Source: Neptuniibacter caesariensis (lineage in GTDB: Bacteria; Pseudomonadota; Gammaproteobacteria; Pseudomonadales; Balneatricaceae). Taken from it: 43,242 bases of DNA. The notes under the pieces are model-generated. The model was not told the DNA's origin. It did not search any database and saw only the letters and a list, made by a program, of their open reading frames with translations. Below are positions 25,004 through 34,769 of this stretch, one piece after another. Made by a program: the position numbers and the translations under genes. Within the stretch, counting starts at the first letter, position 1, and each line of letters opens with the position of its first letter. The DNA lies in the NCBI RefSeq assembly GCF_000153345.1, contig NZ_CH724125.1, positions 1,098,137 through 1,141,378 on the forward strand, given 5' to 3'.

Positions 25004-26680
25004 TTATTCGCTGACCATGTGACGTCGACTTTGTACAACCGCGTAACGGTCCGCAACAAAGGCCACATCAGTCAAAGATGCGTTCGCCGCTGGGTTATTA
25101 CCGGTCGCATGGAAATCACTGAATGCGGCAGCCTGATTAACAAAGACTCCACCATCCAGATTGCATGACAACGCAACGCCCTGCTCGATTGCAACTTGTT
25201 CAGCTTTATCTAATATTGCCTCATCCTGAGAGTAAACCGCAAACGTGATCGCGCCTTTATTCGCCACAGCCTCAGAGATCAGCTGTAACCCCTGGTCTGT
25301 ATCTTCAACCGCAACCAGGAAGCTGATCGGGCCGAACTGCTCCTGCTGCCATGCGGCGTCTGTTCCTTCGACTTCCAACACTAAGGGTGTACGATAAAGG
25401 GCATTTTCGAAACCCGGTACCGGATGGCTTTCAGAAGCCAGGCGAACTTTACCCAGGCTTTCGGCTGCTTCGAGGCGCGCTACGGTTGCCGGATTGGGAA
25501 TCGCCCCCAACACACTAATGGCACGCTCAGGATCGGAGAGGAACTTTTTGATGGTGTTACACAGATAGTCTGCCACCTGATCAAAACTCATCTGACCTTC
25601 GTCGGTTTCAATACCCGTTTTCGGAATTAACACCGCTTGCGGCGTGGTACACATCTGCCCTGAATAGAGGCTCAACGCGAACGCCAGATTCTGGGCACTG
25701 CGCTTAAGGCTAGGCAAACTGTCGATAAGAACTGTATTCACCCCAGCCTGTTCTTTATAGATACGTGCCTGACGAGCGTTTTCACTGAGCCAGTCACCGA
25801 AGTGATTGCCGCCGGTATAGTCGATGATCTTCATATCTGGATGAGTCGCCAGCGCCTGTGCGATGCCTACCTCATGACCTTCTGGCGCCATCTGGACCAG
25901 GCAAGGGTCAAAGCCACACTCTTCGAGTACCTGCTGGCAAACCTGAACGGTAATTGCGACCGGCAATACGGCCTGTGAGTGGGGTTTAATAATAACCGGG
26001 TTACCCGTCACTAAGCTGGCAAATAATCCTGGGTAGGTATTCCAGGTTGGGAATGTCGAACAGGCCACAACCATGGCAATACCACGTGGGACAATATGGT
26101 ACTTCTTACTCATCAGCAGCGGATCATGCTTACCCTGTGGCTTATTCCATGTAGAGGAAACTGGTACTTTAGACATCATCAACCAGGCCGTAGCTACCGC
26201 TTCCAGACCGCGATCCTGTGCATGGGGCCCACCTGCCTGAAAGGCCATCGCAAAACCCTGCCCGGTGGTATGCATAGTGGCATTGCCGATCTCAAAACTA
26301 CGTTTGTTCAGCCTCTCAAGAATCTCAGCACAAACCCCTACACGGGCCGCAGGCCCCGCATCACGCCAGGCAGGCAGTGCCTGTTTAGCCGTCATGATCA
26401 GGTCTTCTGCATTGTACTGATCATAGCTAATCCCTAACTCGCCGGTGTATGGAGAAACTTCAACACCTACGCGCCCTTGCGGCTGCGGACCTTTAACGAT
26501 AAAAGGCTGATTAAGCGATGATTCAAAGGCTTCTTTACCTTCCTGCTTAGCTGTTTCCCCGTAGATTTTCCCGCTTGGAATCTCTGGGTATGGAAGCCAG
26601 TGCCCCCTCTCCTGAATCGCGTCACAGGCTTTCGCTAACAATTCTTTATGCTTATTAAATAGTGAATCTGCTTTAGACAT
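25004..26680 (-). CDS. paaN: PaaN: aldehyde-dehydrogenase-family phenylacetate degradation protein
   Basis: This 558-residue protein has the ALDH fold, with the nucleophile in GQMCTTPQ near residue 350 and the cofactor-binding region around [26 protein letters not shown]. It is longer than ordinary ALDHs and matches the PaaN type that lacks the MaoC hydratase domain found in PaaZ. Its exact reaction is less settled than that of PaaZ, which is also present at 37315. It may act on the ring-opened semialdehyde as a backup or on phenylacetaldehyde; both are inference. The gene is divergent from the paaF operon across a 513-bp gap, and its ribosome-binding site is weak. Confidence 0.88.
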   Translation of the reverse strand: MSKADSLFNKHKELLAKACDAIQERGHWLPYPEIPSGKIYGETAKQEGKEAFESSLNQPFIVKGPQPQGRVGVEVSPYTGELGISYDQYNAEDLIMTAKQALPAWRDAGPAARVGVCAEILERLNKRSFEIGNATMHTTGQGFAMAFQAGGPHAQDRGLEAVATAWLMMSKVPVSSTWNKPQGKHDPLLMSKKYHIVPRGIAMVVACSTFPTWNTYPGLFASLVTGNPVIIKPHSQAVLPVAITVQVCQQVLEECGFDPCLVQMAPEGHEVGIAQALATHPDMKIIDYTGGNHFGDWLSENARQARIYKEQAGVNTVLIDSLPSLKRSAQNLAFALSLYSGQMCTTPQAVLIPKTGIETDEGQMSFDQVADYLCNTIKKFLSDPERAISVLGAIPNPATVARLEAAESLGKVRLASESHPVPGFENALYRTPLVLEVEGTDAAWQQEQFGPISFLVAVEDTDQGLQLISEAVANKGAITFAVYSQDEAILDKAEQVAIEQGVALSCNLDGGVFVNQAAAFSDFHATGNNPAANASLTDVAFVADRYAVVQSRRHMVSE

Positions 26681-27029
26681 AGCTGAGGTACCTGCTTGTT
26701 ACACTTCTTATAGTTACGATACAAAAAAGAACAAAATATAATATTTTTTGTATCCAATACTTGAACAAACTATAACCTACGTTATTGACTTACATCAAGG
26801 AAAAAACCATATACCCTTATTTATCAACAAGTTAAACGCATGACACTCACCATCAATAATTGACATAATCAATACATGATTAGACCAATGAGTCAGTACA
26901 AAAACCTACAGCCCCTTCCCATAGCAACCCAAGCAAATACAACAAAAACCTATACAGATCAGCAAGTTAACCCATAACAAACCAATTAACCACAAAAACC
27001 AAAAGTGACACAAAAAATGCAATACAGGT
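26681..27029. other. AT-rich divergent promoter region, paaN side
   Basis: I see no gene here. The stretch is AT-rich and contains short A/T symmetrical runs (around 26723-26751) that could include the paaN promoter, plus an isolated TTGACA at 26870-26875 without a good -10 partner. Confidence 0.5.
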
Positions 27030-27058
27030 TTGACAAAATGGATCACTTTGCATTTAAT
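27030..27058 (+). promoter_or_regulatory. Predicted sigma-70 promoter of the paaF-Z operon
   Basis: A consensus TTGACA (27030-27035) and TTTAAT (27053-27058) are spaced exactly 17 bp. Transcription would start near 27065, leaving a leader of about 130 nt that carries the TTAACATATTAAG motif and a GAGTACT/AGTACTC inverted repeat (27134-27161). Confidence 0.65.
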
Positions 27059-27162
27059 TAGAATATTGATCGGCATCAATGTTTGCTACTGCATTTCCGG
27101 AAATCAGTCTTCAGTAGCATCAAGGCCAATGAAGAGTACTCCGTGCTAAGAGAAAGTACTCG

Positions 27163-27175
27163 TTAACATATTAAG
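27163..27175. promoter_or_regulatory. TTAACATATTAAG operator-like motif, copy 2 (paaF leader)
   Basis: This is identical to copies at 18226 and 40485 and shares TTAACATATTAAGCA (15 bp) with the paaX copy. It sits 18 nt before the paaF start codon, immediately before the ribosome-binding site, and just after an inverted repeat with 7-bp arms (GAGTACT/AGTACTC). Confidence 0.6.
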
Positions 27176-27193
27176 CAATTGACAGGACAATGC

Positions 27194-27973
27194 ATGAGCA
27201 CTCCAACAAACCTTAAGGTGAGTGAACCTACTAAGGGTGTGTTAACTATTACCCTGCACCGCCCTGAAGCATTAAATGCACTGAATACGAAACTGCTGGA
27301 AGAACTGGCAGACCTTCTTGATGAGATCCAGAGCAACCCGGAAGTGGGTGCTGTGGTTATTACCGGTTCCAGCAAAGCATTTGCAGCCGGCGCTGATGTT
27401 CGTGAGATGGCGACCCTGGATGCCGTTGGCGTACTACGCGACCCACGTGTTGATCATTGGAAACGAATTACCGCTTTTAAAAAGCCATTGATTGCTGCCG
27501 TTAACGGCTTCTGCCTGGGCGGCGGCTGTGAACTGGCGATGCACGCAGACATTATCATCGCGGGTGAAGAAGCCAAATTTGGTCAGCCTGAAATCAAACT
27601 AGGCATCATGCCAGGTGCCGGCGGCACTCAGCGCTTGCTTCGCGCTGTTGGTAAGTCGATGGCGATGCAGATGGTGCTAACCGGCGAGCCTATCTCAGCC
27701 CAACAGGCGATGGGCTTCGGTCTGATCTCTGAAATCACTATTCCTGAAACAACTGTTGAACGCGCTCAGAAAGTTGCACAACAGATTGCTCGCCACGCAC
27801 CGATCGCGGTGGAGATGGCAAAAGATTCCGTACTTAAAGCTTTTGATACTGATCTGGCTTCTGGCCTGCTCTATGAGCGTAAGGCATTTACGCTGCTGGC
27901 TGCTACTGAAGACCGTAACGAAGGTATCAACGCTTTTATCGAAAAACGCAAACCCGCTTTCAAAGGATGCTAA
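27194..27973 (+). CDS. paaF: PaaF: 2,3-dehydroadipyl-CoA hydratase
   Basis: This 259-residue crotonase has the CoA-binding and oxyanion-hole segments SKAFAAGADVREM and NGFCLGGGCELAMHAD, with the catalytic-Glu region FGQPEIKLGIMPGAGG. It hydrates 2,3-dehydroadipyl-CoA to 3-hydroxyadipyl-CoA in lower phenylacetate catabolism. The ATG at 27194 is set by AGGA 6 nt upstream; an overlapping ATG at 27190 is out of frame. It is the first gene of the twelve-gene paa operon, 2 nt before paaG. From here on Arg codons are dominated by CGT and Leu by CTG, suggesting high expression. Confidence 0.9.
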   Translation: MSTPTNLKVSEPTKGVLTITLHRPEALNALNTKLLEELADLLDEIQSNPEVGAVVITGSSKAFAAGADVREMATLDAVGVLRDPRVDHWKRITAFKKPLIAAVNGFCLGGGCELAMHADIIIAGEEAKFGQPEIKLGIMPGAGGTQRLLRAVGKSMAMQMVLTGEPISAQQAMGFGLISEITIPETTVERAQKVAQQIARHAPIAVEMAKDSVLKAFDTDLASGLLYERKAFTLLAATEDRNEGINAFIEKRKPAFKGC

Positions 27974-27975
27974 GC

Positions 27976-28767
27976 ATGAATTTCGAAACTGTAAGCCTAT
28001 CAATTGAAGATGGGGTAGCACTGCTTGCCCTGAACCGTCCCGATCGTCTGAACAGCTTTAACGCTGACATGCACGAAGAGATGCGCCAGGCAATCAAAGC
28101 CATTAAGAAAGATGAAAGCGTACGCTGTCTGGTACTAACCGGTAACGGCCGTGGTTTTTGCGCTGGCCAGGATCTAAGCGACCGTAACGTTGCAGCTGAT
28201 GCAGAGATGCCAGATCTGGGTCTGTCTGTAGAAAAGAACTATAACCCATTGGTACGCACACTACGTGATCTGCCAATGCCAGTTATCTGTGCTGTTAACG
28301 GCGTAGCAGCAGGTGCCGGCGCTAACCTGGCACTGGTGTGTGACATCGTTGTTGCAGGACGCTCTGCAAGCTTTATCCAGGGCTTCAGCAAGATTGGTCT
28401 GGTACCTGATTCTGGTGGTACCTGGACGCTGCCACGTCTGGTCGGTACTGCACGCGCTAAAGCACTGATGCTGCTGAGCGACAAAGTATCTGCTGAGCAG
28501 GCTGAAGAGTGGGGCATGATCTGGAAGTGCGTTGATGATGAAGCACTGATGGATGAAGTCATGGGCATGGCGAAGAAACTGGCTAAACAGCCAACGAAAG
28601 GTTTCGACCTGACTCTGCGCGCAGTGAACGCAGCCAACACAAACACGCTGGATGAGCAGCTTGATCTGGAACGTGACCTTCAGCGTCTGGCGGGCCGTAC
28701 TGATGACTACCGTGAAGGCGTAGCAGCATTCATGGAAAAACGTGCACCAGAATTTAAAGGCAAATAA
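27976..28767 (+). CDS. paaG: PaaG: 1,2-epoxyphenylacetyl-CoA isomerase
   Basis: This is a 263-residue crotonase-fold enzyme with oxyanion segments GRGFCAGQDLSDR and NGVAAGAGANLALVCD and the PaaG-type GFSKIGLVPDSGGTW. It converts the ring epoxide to the oxepin-CoA and later isomerises the dehydroadipyl double bond. The Gln-Asp-Leu after AG and the ALVCD segment distinguish it from PaaF. The ATG at 27976 follows AAAGGA by 9 nt; an in-frame ATG at 27967 overlapping paaF is less likely. It sits 11 bp before paaH. Confidence 0.93.
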   Translation: MNFETVSLSIEDGVALLALNRPDRLNSFNADMHEEMRQAIKAIKKDESVRCLVLTGNGRGFCAGQDLSDRNVAADAEMPDLGLSVEKNYNPLVRTLRDLPMPVICAVNGVAAGAGANLALVCDIVVAGRSASFIQGFSKIGLVPDSGGTWTLPRLVGTARAKALMLLSDKVSAEQAEEWGMIWKCVDDEALMDEVMGMAKKLAKQPTKGFDLTLRAVNAANTNTLDEQLDLERDLQRLAGRTDDYREGVAAFMEKRAPEFKGK

Positions 28768-28778
28768 GCGAGCGTTCT

Positions 28779-30311
28779 ATGACTAACACTGTTTCTCCTC
28801 TGGATAAAAGCGCTCAGATTGCAGTCATCGGTGCCGGCACAATGGGTGCAGGTATTGCGCAGGTTGCAGCCGCTTATGGCCACCCGGTTATTCTGTTTGA
28901 TATGAACCCGGAAGCGATTGAGCGTGGTATTAACCACATCAAATCGGGTCTGGAACGTCAGGTTTCCCGTGGCAAGATGACCCAGGAAGCCCTGGACGCA
29001 TTGCTTGCAAACATCTCGCCAGCAACTGAGATCGAAGCTCTGGCTGATTCCAAACTAGTGATTGAAGCGATCATTGAAGATCTGGGCATCAAGCGTGGCC
29101 TGCTGGCTAACCTTGAAGCCACTTGTGCGACTGATGCGATTCTTGCAACGAATACGTCGTCTATCTCTGTTACCGCGTTGGGCGCTGAGATGAGCAACCC
29201 GGAACGTCTGGTAGGTATGCACTTCTTCAACCCGGCTCCTGTGATGAAGCTGGTTGAGATCGTATCCGGTCTGGCGACGTCTCAGGCGGTAGCCGATCAG
29301 ACTCATGCTACGGCAACAGCATGGGGCAAGCAGGCGGTATACACCAAATCAACGCCGGGCTTTATCGTTAACCGTGTGGCACGTCCTTTCTATGCTGAAT
29401 CACTGCGTATTTTTGAAGAAGGTGGCGCGGATCTGGCAACCCTGGATCAGGTGATTAAAGGTGCGGGTAACTTCCGTATGGGTCCATTTGAACTGATGGA
29501 TCTGATCGGCCACGATGTTAACTATGCAGTAACCTGCTCCGTATTCGATGCTTACTATCAGGATCCACGCTTCCTACCATCACTCACCCAGAAAGCACTG
29601 GTTGAGTGTGGCCGTTTGGGCCGTAAGAGCGGTCACGGATTCTACGATTACGCAGAAGGCGCTGAAAAACCAGCGGCTGCTATCACCACCGGTGGTAACG
29701 CACCTGCTCAGGTACAGGTTGTGGGCGATCAGGGTGTGGCTAATGCCTTGGTTGAGCGTATGGAAGCTAAAGGCCTGAACGTTGAAAAACAGGCGTCTGA
29801 TACTGAATCTTACATCAAAGTTGGCGCTGCACGCCTATGCCTGACCGACGGCCGCTTCGCGACTGAAGTAGCTGCAACAGGTAACCCGGACACGGCGCTA
29901 TTCGATCTGGCGTTGGACTACAACGCTGCAACCGCACTGGCAGTATCTTTCGCTGATCAGTGCAGTGAAGCAGCTAAGCAAGACGTTATCGGCCTGTTCA
30001 ATGCGCTGGATATCAACCTGAGCGTGATCGACGATATTCCAGGCCTGGTAGTTATGCGTACCGTAGCGATGCTGGCAAACGAAGCCTCTGATGCGGTTAA
30101 TCAGGGTGTTTGTACTGCAGCAGATGCGGATGTTGCGATGCGTGGTGGTGTGAACTATCCACAGGGCCCTCTGGCCTGGGCAGATGCAATCGGTGTTGCT
30201 CATGTTTTCAATACCCTGAGCAATCTGCAGCAGTGCTACGGTGAAGATCGTTACCGCCCTTCTGCCCTGCTACGCCGTAAGTTCTTCGCTGGAGCAACGT
30301 TCCATGGCTGA
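28779..30311 (+). CDS. paaH: PaaH: 3-hydroxyadipyl-CoA dehydrogenase
   Basis: This 510-residue two-domain 3-hydroxyacyl-CoA dehydrogenase has the NAD dinucleotide motif GAGTMGAGIAQVAA at 18-31 and the family signature HFFNPAPVMKLVE. A duplicated C-terminal helical domain (GFIVNRVARPFYAES early, then a second PGLVVMRTVAMLANEA unit) gives the PaaH length, longer than FadB-type single-domain forms. It oxidises 3-hydroxyadipyl-CoA to 3-oxoadipyl-CoA. Its last 8 bp overlap paaI. Confidence 0.93.
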   Translation: MTNTVSPLDKSAQIAVIGAGTMGAGIAQVAAAYGHPVILFDMNPEAIERGINHIKSGLERQVSRGKMTQEALDALLANISPATEIEALADSKLVIEAIIEDLGIKRGLLANLEATCATDAILATNTSSISVTALGAEMSNPERLVGMHFFNPAPVMKLVEIVSGLATSQAVADQTHATATAWGKQAVYTKSTPGFIVNRVARPFYAESLRIFEEGGADLATLDQVIKGAGNFRMGPFELMDLIGHDVNYAVTCSVFDAYYQDPRFLPSLTQKALVECGRLGRKSGHGFYDYAEGAEKPAAAITTGGNAPAQVQVVGDQGVANALVERMEAKGLNVEKQASDTESYIKVGAARLCLTDGRFATEVAATGNPDTALFDLALDYNAATALAVSFADQCSEAAKQDVIGLFNALDINLSVIDDIPGLVVMRTVAMLANEASDAVNQGVCTAADADVAMRGGVNYPQGPLAWADAIGVAHVFNTLSNLQQCYGEDRYRPSALLRRKFFAGATFHG

Positions 30312-30789
30312 GCAGATCAACTACGCAGAAAAATATGACCTTAATGATCCGCAGCAGCTGGCTGAAGCCTGTCGCGATGCCTTGCTGGCAGACGATCCGC
30401 TGACCCGCGAGCTGAAGATGGAGATCATCAAGGTTGCACCAGGCTACGCAGAGCTGACTATGCCGGTACAGGATTGGATGACCAACGGTCATGATACTTG
30501 TCACGGCGGCATGATCTTCTCACTGGCAGACAGTGCTTTTGCATTCTCTTGCAACACAGAGAACCACCCGACTGTTGCCGCTGGCGTGACCATTGACTAC
30601 ATCAGCCCGGGTCACAAAGGTGACCTGCTGGTAGCCAAAGCAAGCAAATCTCATCAACGCGGACGTACCGGTGTATATGACGTACGTGTTGAAAACCAGA
30701 AAGGTGAACTGATCGCACTGTTCCGCGGTCGTTCTCATCGAATCCGTGGTGTCGTTATTCCAGGCACCGAACTACCGGAAGGAAAATAA
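30304..30789 (+). CDS. paaI: PaaI: hot-dog thioesterase (hydroxyphenylacetyl-CoA)
   Basis: This 161-residue single hot-dog domain has the active-site segment NGHDTCHGGMIFSLADSAFAFSCN, where a conserved Asn/His and Gly face the helix carrying Asp. PaaI hydrolyses hydroxylated phenylacetyl-CoA and other stalled CoA esters. The start at 30304 gives a typical length and has GGAG about 9 nt upstream within paaH. The longer frame running into paaH is rejected. Confidence 0.92.
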   Translation: MAEQINYAEKYDLNDPQQLAEACRDALLADDPLTRELKMEIIKVAPGYAELTMPVQDWMTNGHDTCHGGMIFSLADSAFAFSCNTENHPTVAAGVTIDYISPGHKGDLLVAKASKSHQRGRTGVYDVRVENQKGELIALFRGRSHRIRGVVIPGTELPEGK

Positions 30790-30792
30790 CTT

Positions 30793-32001
30793 ATGACCGA
30801 TGCATATATCTGTGATGCGATCCGCACACCCTTCGGCCGTTACGGTGGTGGTTTAGCCCCTGTACGTCCGGACGATCTGGGCGCGATCCCACTGAAAGCA
30901 CTGATGGAACGTAACCCTCAGGTTGACTGGGCAAGCGTTGAAGACGTGATCTACGGTAATGCTAACCAGGCAGGTGAAGATAACCGTAACGTTGCACGTA
31001 TGTCTTCTTTGCTGGCAGGCCTGCCAACCTCTGTACCGGGTACTACGGTTAACCGTCTGTGTGGTTCTGGTATCGATGCGATCGGCATGGCTGCACGTGC
31101 AATCAAAGCAGGCGAAACCGATCTGATGATCGCCGGTGGTTGTGAATCTATGTCACGTGCGCCTTTCGTTATGGGTAAAGCTGAATCTGCATTCAGCCGT
31201 AATCCAAACGGTCTGTTCGATACGACAATCGGCTGGCGTTTCATCAACAAGAAGATGAAAGCAGAGTTCGGCGTTGATTCAATGCCTGAAACGGCTGAGA
31301 ACGTCGCAGAAGATTTCAACATCTCCCGTGAAGACCAGGACCTGTTCGCATTCCGCAGCCAGCAGAAAACTGCGGCTGCGATGGAAGCAGGCGTCTTTAA
31401 AGAAGAGATCGTTCCGGTTGTGATTCCACAGCGTAAAGGCGACGACGTTGTTGTAGATACCGATGAGCACCCGCGTGCTTCTACTACTCTGGAAGGTCTG
31501 GCTAAGCTGAAAGCACCTTTCCGTGAAGGCGGTTCTGTAACTGCAGGTAACGCTTCTGGTGTAAACGATGGTGCTTGTGCTCTGCTGATCGCGTCTAAAG
31601 AGGCGGCAGAGAAGAATGGTCTGACACCTAAAGCACGTATCGTTGGCATGGCAACAGCGGGCCTTGAGCCTCGCATCATGGGCTTTGGCCCTGCGCCAGC
31701 CACTAAGAAAGTTCTGGAAAAAACCGGCCTGACACTGGACCAGATGGATGTGATCGAACTGAACGAAGCATTCGCATCTCAGGGTCTGGCGGTCATGCGT
31801 GATCTGGGTCTTCCAGATGATGCTGCCCACGTAAACCCGAATGGCGGCGCGATCTCTCTGGGTCACCCACTGGGTGCCAGCGGTGCACGTCTGGTGACTA
31901 CAGCTATGTACCAGCTACACCGTACCGGTGGTCGCTACGCGCTGTGCACAATGTGTATCGGTGTCGGTCAGGGTATCGCAATTATTATCGAGCGCGTTTA
32001 A
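30793..32001 (+). CDS. paaJ: PaaJ: 3-oxoadipyl-CoA thiolase
   Basis: This 402-residue thiolase has all three catalytic signatures: nucleophile Cys90 (NRLCGSG), His358 (GHPLGASGAR) and Cys388 (CTMCIGVGQG). It cleaves 3-oxoadipyl-CoA to succinyl-CoA and acetyl-CoA and also acts on 2,3-didehydro-3-oxosuberyl-CoA, so it is used twice in the pathway. It starts 3 nt after paaI. A TTCG-capped hairpin follows at 32013-32030 before paaK. Confidence 0.94.
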   Translation: MTDAYICDAIRTPFGRYGGGLAPVRPDDLGAIPLKALMERNPQVDWASVEDVIYGNANQAGEDNRNVARMSSLLAGLPTSVPGTTVNRLCGSGIDAIGMAARAIKAGETDLMIAGGCESMSRAPFVMGKAESAFSRNPNGLFDTTIGWRFINKKMKAEFGVDSMPETAENVAEDFNISREDQDLFAFRSQQKTAAAMEAGVFKEEIVPVVIPQRKGDDVVVDTDEHPRASTTLEGLAKLKAPFREGGSVTAGNASGVNDGACALLIASKEAAEKNGLTPKARIVGMATAGLEPRIMGFGPAPATKKVLEKTGLTLDQMDVIELNEAFASQGLAVMRDLGLPDDAAHVNPNGGAISLGHPLGASGARLVTTAMYQLHRTGGRYALCTMCIGVGQGIAIIIERV

Positions 32002-32012
32002 ACGTGCCAATG

Positions 32013-32030
32013 GGAAGGCTTCGGCCTTCC
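32013..32030 (+). other. UUCG-loop intercistronic hairpin (paaJ-paaK)
   Basis: GGAAGGC-TTCG-GCCTTCC is a 7-bp stem with an extra-stable UUCG tetraloop, 11 nt after the paaJ stop. No T-run follows, so mRNA stabilisation or processing is more likely than strong termination. Confidence 0.6.
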
Positions 32031-32092
32031 TGTGAATAACGCCCAATAGAAGGCGTGTTCATAAACGACAGAGTAAACAACAGGACAGGATT

Positions 32093-33397
32093 ATGATGAA
32101 TATCAAAGTGGATCCAAACGCACTCGATCCGATCGAAACAGCCAGTATTGATGAAATTCGTGCGCTGCAGCTGAGCCGCATGAAGTTCAGTATCAAGCAC
32201 GCTTACAACAATGTAATGGCTTACCGTCAACTGTGTGATGAGAAAGGCGTTCACCCATCTGATCTTAAAACTCTGGAAGACCTGGCACTGTTCCCGTTCA
32301 CTACTAAGCAGTACCTGCGTGATGCTTACCCGTTCAACTCGTTCGCTGTTCCAATGAGCGATGTTGTACGTATCCACGCATCTTCAGGTACGACAGGTCA
32401 GCCAACGGTTGTAGGTTACACACAGCACGACATCAACGTTTGGTCTGATGTTGTTGCCCGTTCTATCCGTGCAGCGGGCGGCCGCAGCACTGATAAGGTA
32501 CACGTATCTTACGGTTACGGTCTGTTCACTGGCGGTATGGGCGCGCACTACGGTGCTGAGCGTCTGGGCTGTGCTGTTATTCCGATGTCTGGCGGCCAGA
32601 CAGAGAAGCAGGTTCAGCTGATGCGCGATTTCGATCCGGACATCATCATGGTAACGCCATCCTACATGCTGAACCTGATGGATGAGATGGAGCGTCAGGG
32701 TCTGGACCCACAGGAGATGGCGCTGCGTATCGGTATCTTCGGTGCTGAACCATGGACTGCTGAGATGCGTAAAAACATCGAAGGTCGTCTGGGCATCGAT
32801 GCAGTTGATATCTACGGCCTGTCTGAAGTTATGGGCCCTGGTGTCGCGCAGGAATGTGCTGAAACCAAAGATGGCCCAACTATCTGGGAAGATCACTTCT
32901 ACCCAGAGATTATCGATCCAAACACAGGCGAAGTACTGCCAGATGGCGAATACGGTGAGTTGGTATTCACGTCTCTGACGAAAGAAGCCCTGCCGGTTAT
33001 CCGTTACCGTACTCGCGACCTGACTCGTCTGTTGCCAGGTACTGCACGTCCGATGCGCCGTATCGACAAGATCACTGGTCGTTCTGACGACATGTTGATC
33101 ATCCGTGGTGTAAACGTATTCCCAACGCAGATCGAAGAACAGATTCTGAAGATCCCAGCGCTGGCACCTCACTACGAGATCATCGTCACTAAAGACGGCA
33201 ACCTGGACAAAGTACAGGTGAAAGTTGAACTGACACCTGAAGCGCAGAACACCGCTCAGGATCCTGTTGTTAAAGAACTTCAGCACCACATTAAATCTGT
33301 TGTTGGTATCAGCACCAAGATTGACGTTGTACCTGTTGGTGCGCTGCCACGTTCTGAAGGTAAAGCGAAGCGCGTTTTCGATAACCGTCCGAAGTAA
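32093..33397 (+). CDS. paaK: PaaK: phenylacetate-CoA ligase
   Basis: This is a 434-residue adenylate-forming enzyme with the P-loop-like motif HASSGTTGQPTVVGY, the YGLSEVMGPGVAQEC substrate/AMP region and C-terminal hinge RSDDMLIIRGVNVFPTQIEEQ. It activates phenylacetate to phenylacetyl-CoA, the committed step and source of the PaaX effector. Two ATGs (32093, 32096) are both served by the AGGACAGGA upstream; the first is reported. It is followed by a strong hairpin and then paaA. Confidence 0.95.
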   Translation: MMNIKVDPNALDPIETASIDEIRALQLSRMKFSIKHAYNNVMAYRQLCDEKGVHPSDLKTLEDLALFPFTTKQYLRDAYPFNSFAVPMSDVVRIHASSGTTGQPTVVGYTQHDINVWSDVVARSIRAAGGRSTDKVHVSYGYGLFTGGMGAHYGAERLGCAVIPMSGGQTEKQVQLMRDFDPDIIMVTPSYMLNLMDEMERQGLDPQEMALRIGIFGAEPWTAEMRKNIEGRLGIDAVDIYGLSEVMGPGVAQECAETKDGPTIWEDHFYPEIIDPNTGEVLPDGEYGELVFTSLTKEALPVIRYRTRDLTRLLPGTARPMRRIDKITGRSDDMLIIRGVNVFPTQIEEQILKIPALAPHYEIIVTKDGNLDKVQVKVELTPEAQNTAQDPVVKELQHHIKSVVGISTKIDVVPVGALPRSEGKAKRVFDNRPK

Positions 33398-33415
33398 GCA
33401 GTTAATAAAAATACA

Positions 33416-33437
33416 GGATGCCGGGTATCCGGCATCC
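33416..33437 (+). other. Intercistronic hairpin (paaK-paaA)
   Basis: GGATGCCGG and CCGGCATCC form a perfect 9-bp stem with a GTAT loop. No T-tract follows, and a second weaker stem CCTGC/GCAGG lies at about 33460-33476. It marks the boundary between paaK and the epoxidase genes. Confidence 0.6.
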
Positions 33438-33504
33438 CTACATAGAGCTCTGCAGCCCTGCCGATAGTGCAGGACCTGCAAACCCAATTTGTGGAGGCAA
33501 AACA

Positions 33505-34446
33505 ATGACCCCTCAAGAAGAACAATTCTGGGCAAAGATCGAAGCTGAAGAGAAGATCGAGCCAAAAGACTGGATGCCAGATGACTACCGCAAGAACCTG
33601 ATCCGTCAGATCTCGCAGCATGCTCACTCTGAAGTAATTGGTATGCAGCCTGAAGGTAACTGGATCACTCGTGCGCCATCTCTGCGTCGTAAAGCGGTAC
33701 TGCTGTCTAAAGTACAGGATGAAGCGGGCCACGGTCTGTACCTGTACTCTGCTTGTGAAACGCTGGGCATCTCTCGTTCCGAGATGATTGAACAGCTACA
33801 GACAGGTAAAGCCAAGTACTCTTCTATCTTCAACTACCCAACACTAACATGGGCCGACGTAGGCGCAATCGGTTGGTTGGTAGACGGTGCAGCGATCGTA
33901 AACCAGGTATCTCTGCAGCGTACCTCTTACGGCCCCTATTCCCGTGGCATGATCCGTATTTGTAAGGAAGAATCCTTCCACCAGCGTCAGGGTTATGAAG
34001 CGATCCTGGCTTTGGCTAAAGGTTCTCCAGATCAGAAGGCAATGGCTCAGGACGCTCTGGACCGTTTCTACTGGCCTGCACTGATGATGTTTGGTCCTCA
34101 CGATTCTGAATCTGCACACTCTCAGAAGTCTATGCAGTGGAAGATCAAGCGTGAAACGAATGACGATCTGCGTCAGAAGTTTGTTGACCAGACGGTTAAG
34201 CAGATTGAAGTACTGGGTCTTGAGCACCCGGACAAAGCGATCAAGTGGAACGAAGAACGTGGTCACTATGACAGCAGCGATCTGAACTGGGACGAGTTCT
34301 GGAGCGTGATCAACGGTAACGGCCACTGCAACCGCCAGCGCATCGAGCACCACGTTGCTGCTCACGATGAAGGCGAATGGGTACGCGACGCTATCTCCGC
34401 GTACAACGAGAAGAAACGAGCTAAAAAAGCACAGAACGCTGCGTAA
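33505..34446 (+). CDS. paaA: PaaA: phenylacetyl-CoA 1,2-epoxidase catalytic subunit
   Basis: This 313-residue diiron bacterial multicomponent monooxygenase-like subunit has ligand helices carrying [14 protein letters not shown] and [15 protein letters not shown], plus [24 protein letters not shown] for the acyl-CoA site. It epoxidises the ring of phenylacetyl-CoA with O2, using electrons from PaaE and PaaC as structural partner. The ATG at 33505 follows GGAGG by 7 nt. The longer in-frame reading from 33418 crosses the hairpin and is rejected. Confidence 0.96.
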   Translation: MTPQEEQFWAKIEAEEKIEPKDWMPDDYRKNLIRQISQHAHSEVIGMQPEGNWITRAPSLRRKAVLLSKVQDEAGHGLYLYSACETLGISRSEMIEQLQTGKAKYSSIFNYPTLTWADVGAIGWLVDGAAIVNQVSLQRTSYGPYSRGMIRICKEESFHQRQGYEAILALAKGSPDQKAMAQDALDRFYWPALMMFGPHDSESAHSQKSMQWKIKRETNDDLRQKFVDQTVKQIEVLGLEHPDKAIKWNEERGHYDSSDLNWDEFWSVINGNGHCNRQRIEHHVAAHDEGEWVRDAISAYNEKKRAKKAQNAA

Positions 34447-34458
34447 GGGGAAACTGAA

Positions 34459-34752
34459 ATGACTAACATCACTGAAAAACTGGAACTGTTTGAAGTATTT
34501 GTACGTTCCAAGCGTGGTCTGGACCACAAACACGTAGGCTCCCTGCACGCGGAAGATCACGAACAGGCGCTGGAATACGCACGTGATTGCTACACCCGTC
34601 GTAGCGAAGGCGTAAGTATCTGGGTTGTTAAATCTTCTGACATCTGTGCTTCTCAGGAAGACGATGCGGATTGCTTCTACGATCCAAGCGATGACAAACC
34701 ATACCGTCACGCGACTTACTACGTTCTTCCTGACCCAGTAAACAACATGTAA
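34459..34752 (+). CDS. paaB: PaaB: epoxidase subunit B
   Basis: This 97-residue protein is of standard PaaB length with the family core FEVFVRSKRGLDHKHVGSLHAEDHEQALEYARDCYTRR. It bridges PaaAC heterodimers in the epoxidase complex and is needed for activity without carrying a catalytic site. It lies 12 nt after paaA and 17 nt before paaC, with GGGGAAA as ribosome-binding site. Confidence 0.95.
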   Translation: MTNITEKLELFEVFVRSKRGLDHKHVGSLHAEDHEQALEYARDCYTRRSEGVSIWVVKSSDICASQEDDADCFYDPSDDKPYRHATYYVLPDPVNNM

Positions 34753-34769
34753 TTGGTGGGGATTAAAGA

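Noticed and set aside
30951-31703. 250-codon frame on the minus strand
   Set aside because: It is antisense to paaJ, which has all thiolase catalytic residues. The frame arises from its biased codon use.
33416-33437. Hairpin after paaK as a full operon terminator
   Set aside because: No T-run follows and paaA has no evident promoter of its own in the remaining 67 nt.
32384-33565. 393-codon frame on the minus strand
   Set aside because: It is antisense to paaK and the paaK-paaA gap; it has an implausible composition and no domain.
33844-34710. 288-codon frame on the minus strand
   Set aside because: It is antisense across paaA and paaB, both firmly identified. It is a shadow frame.
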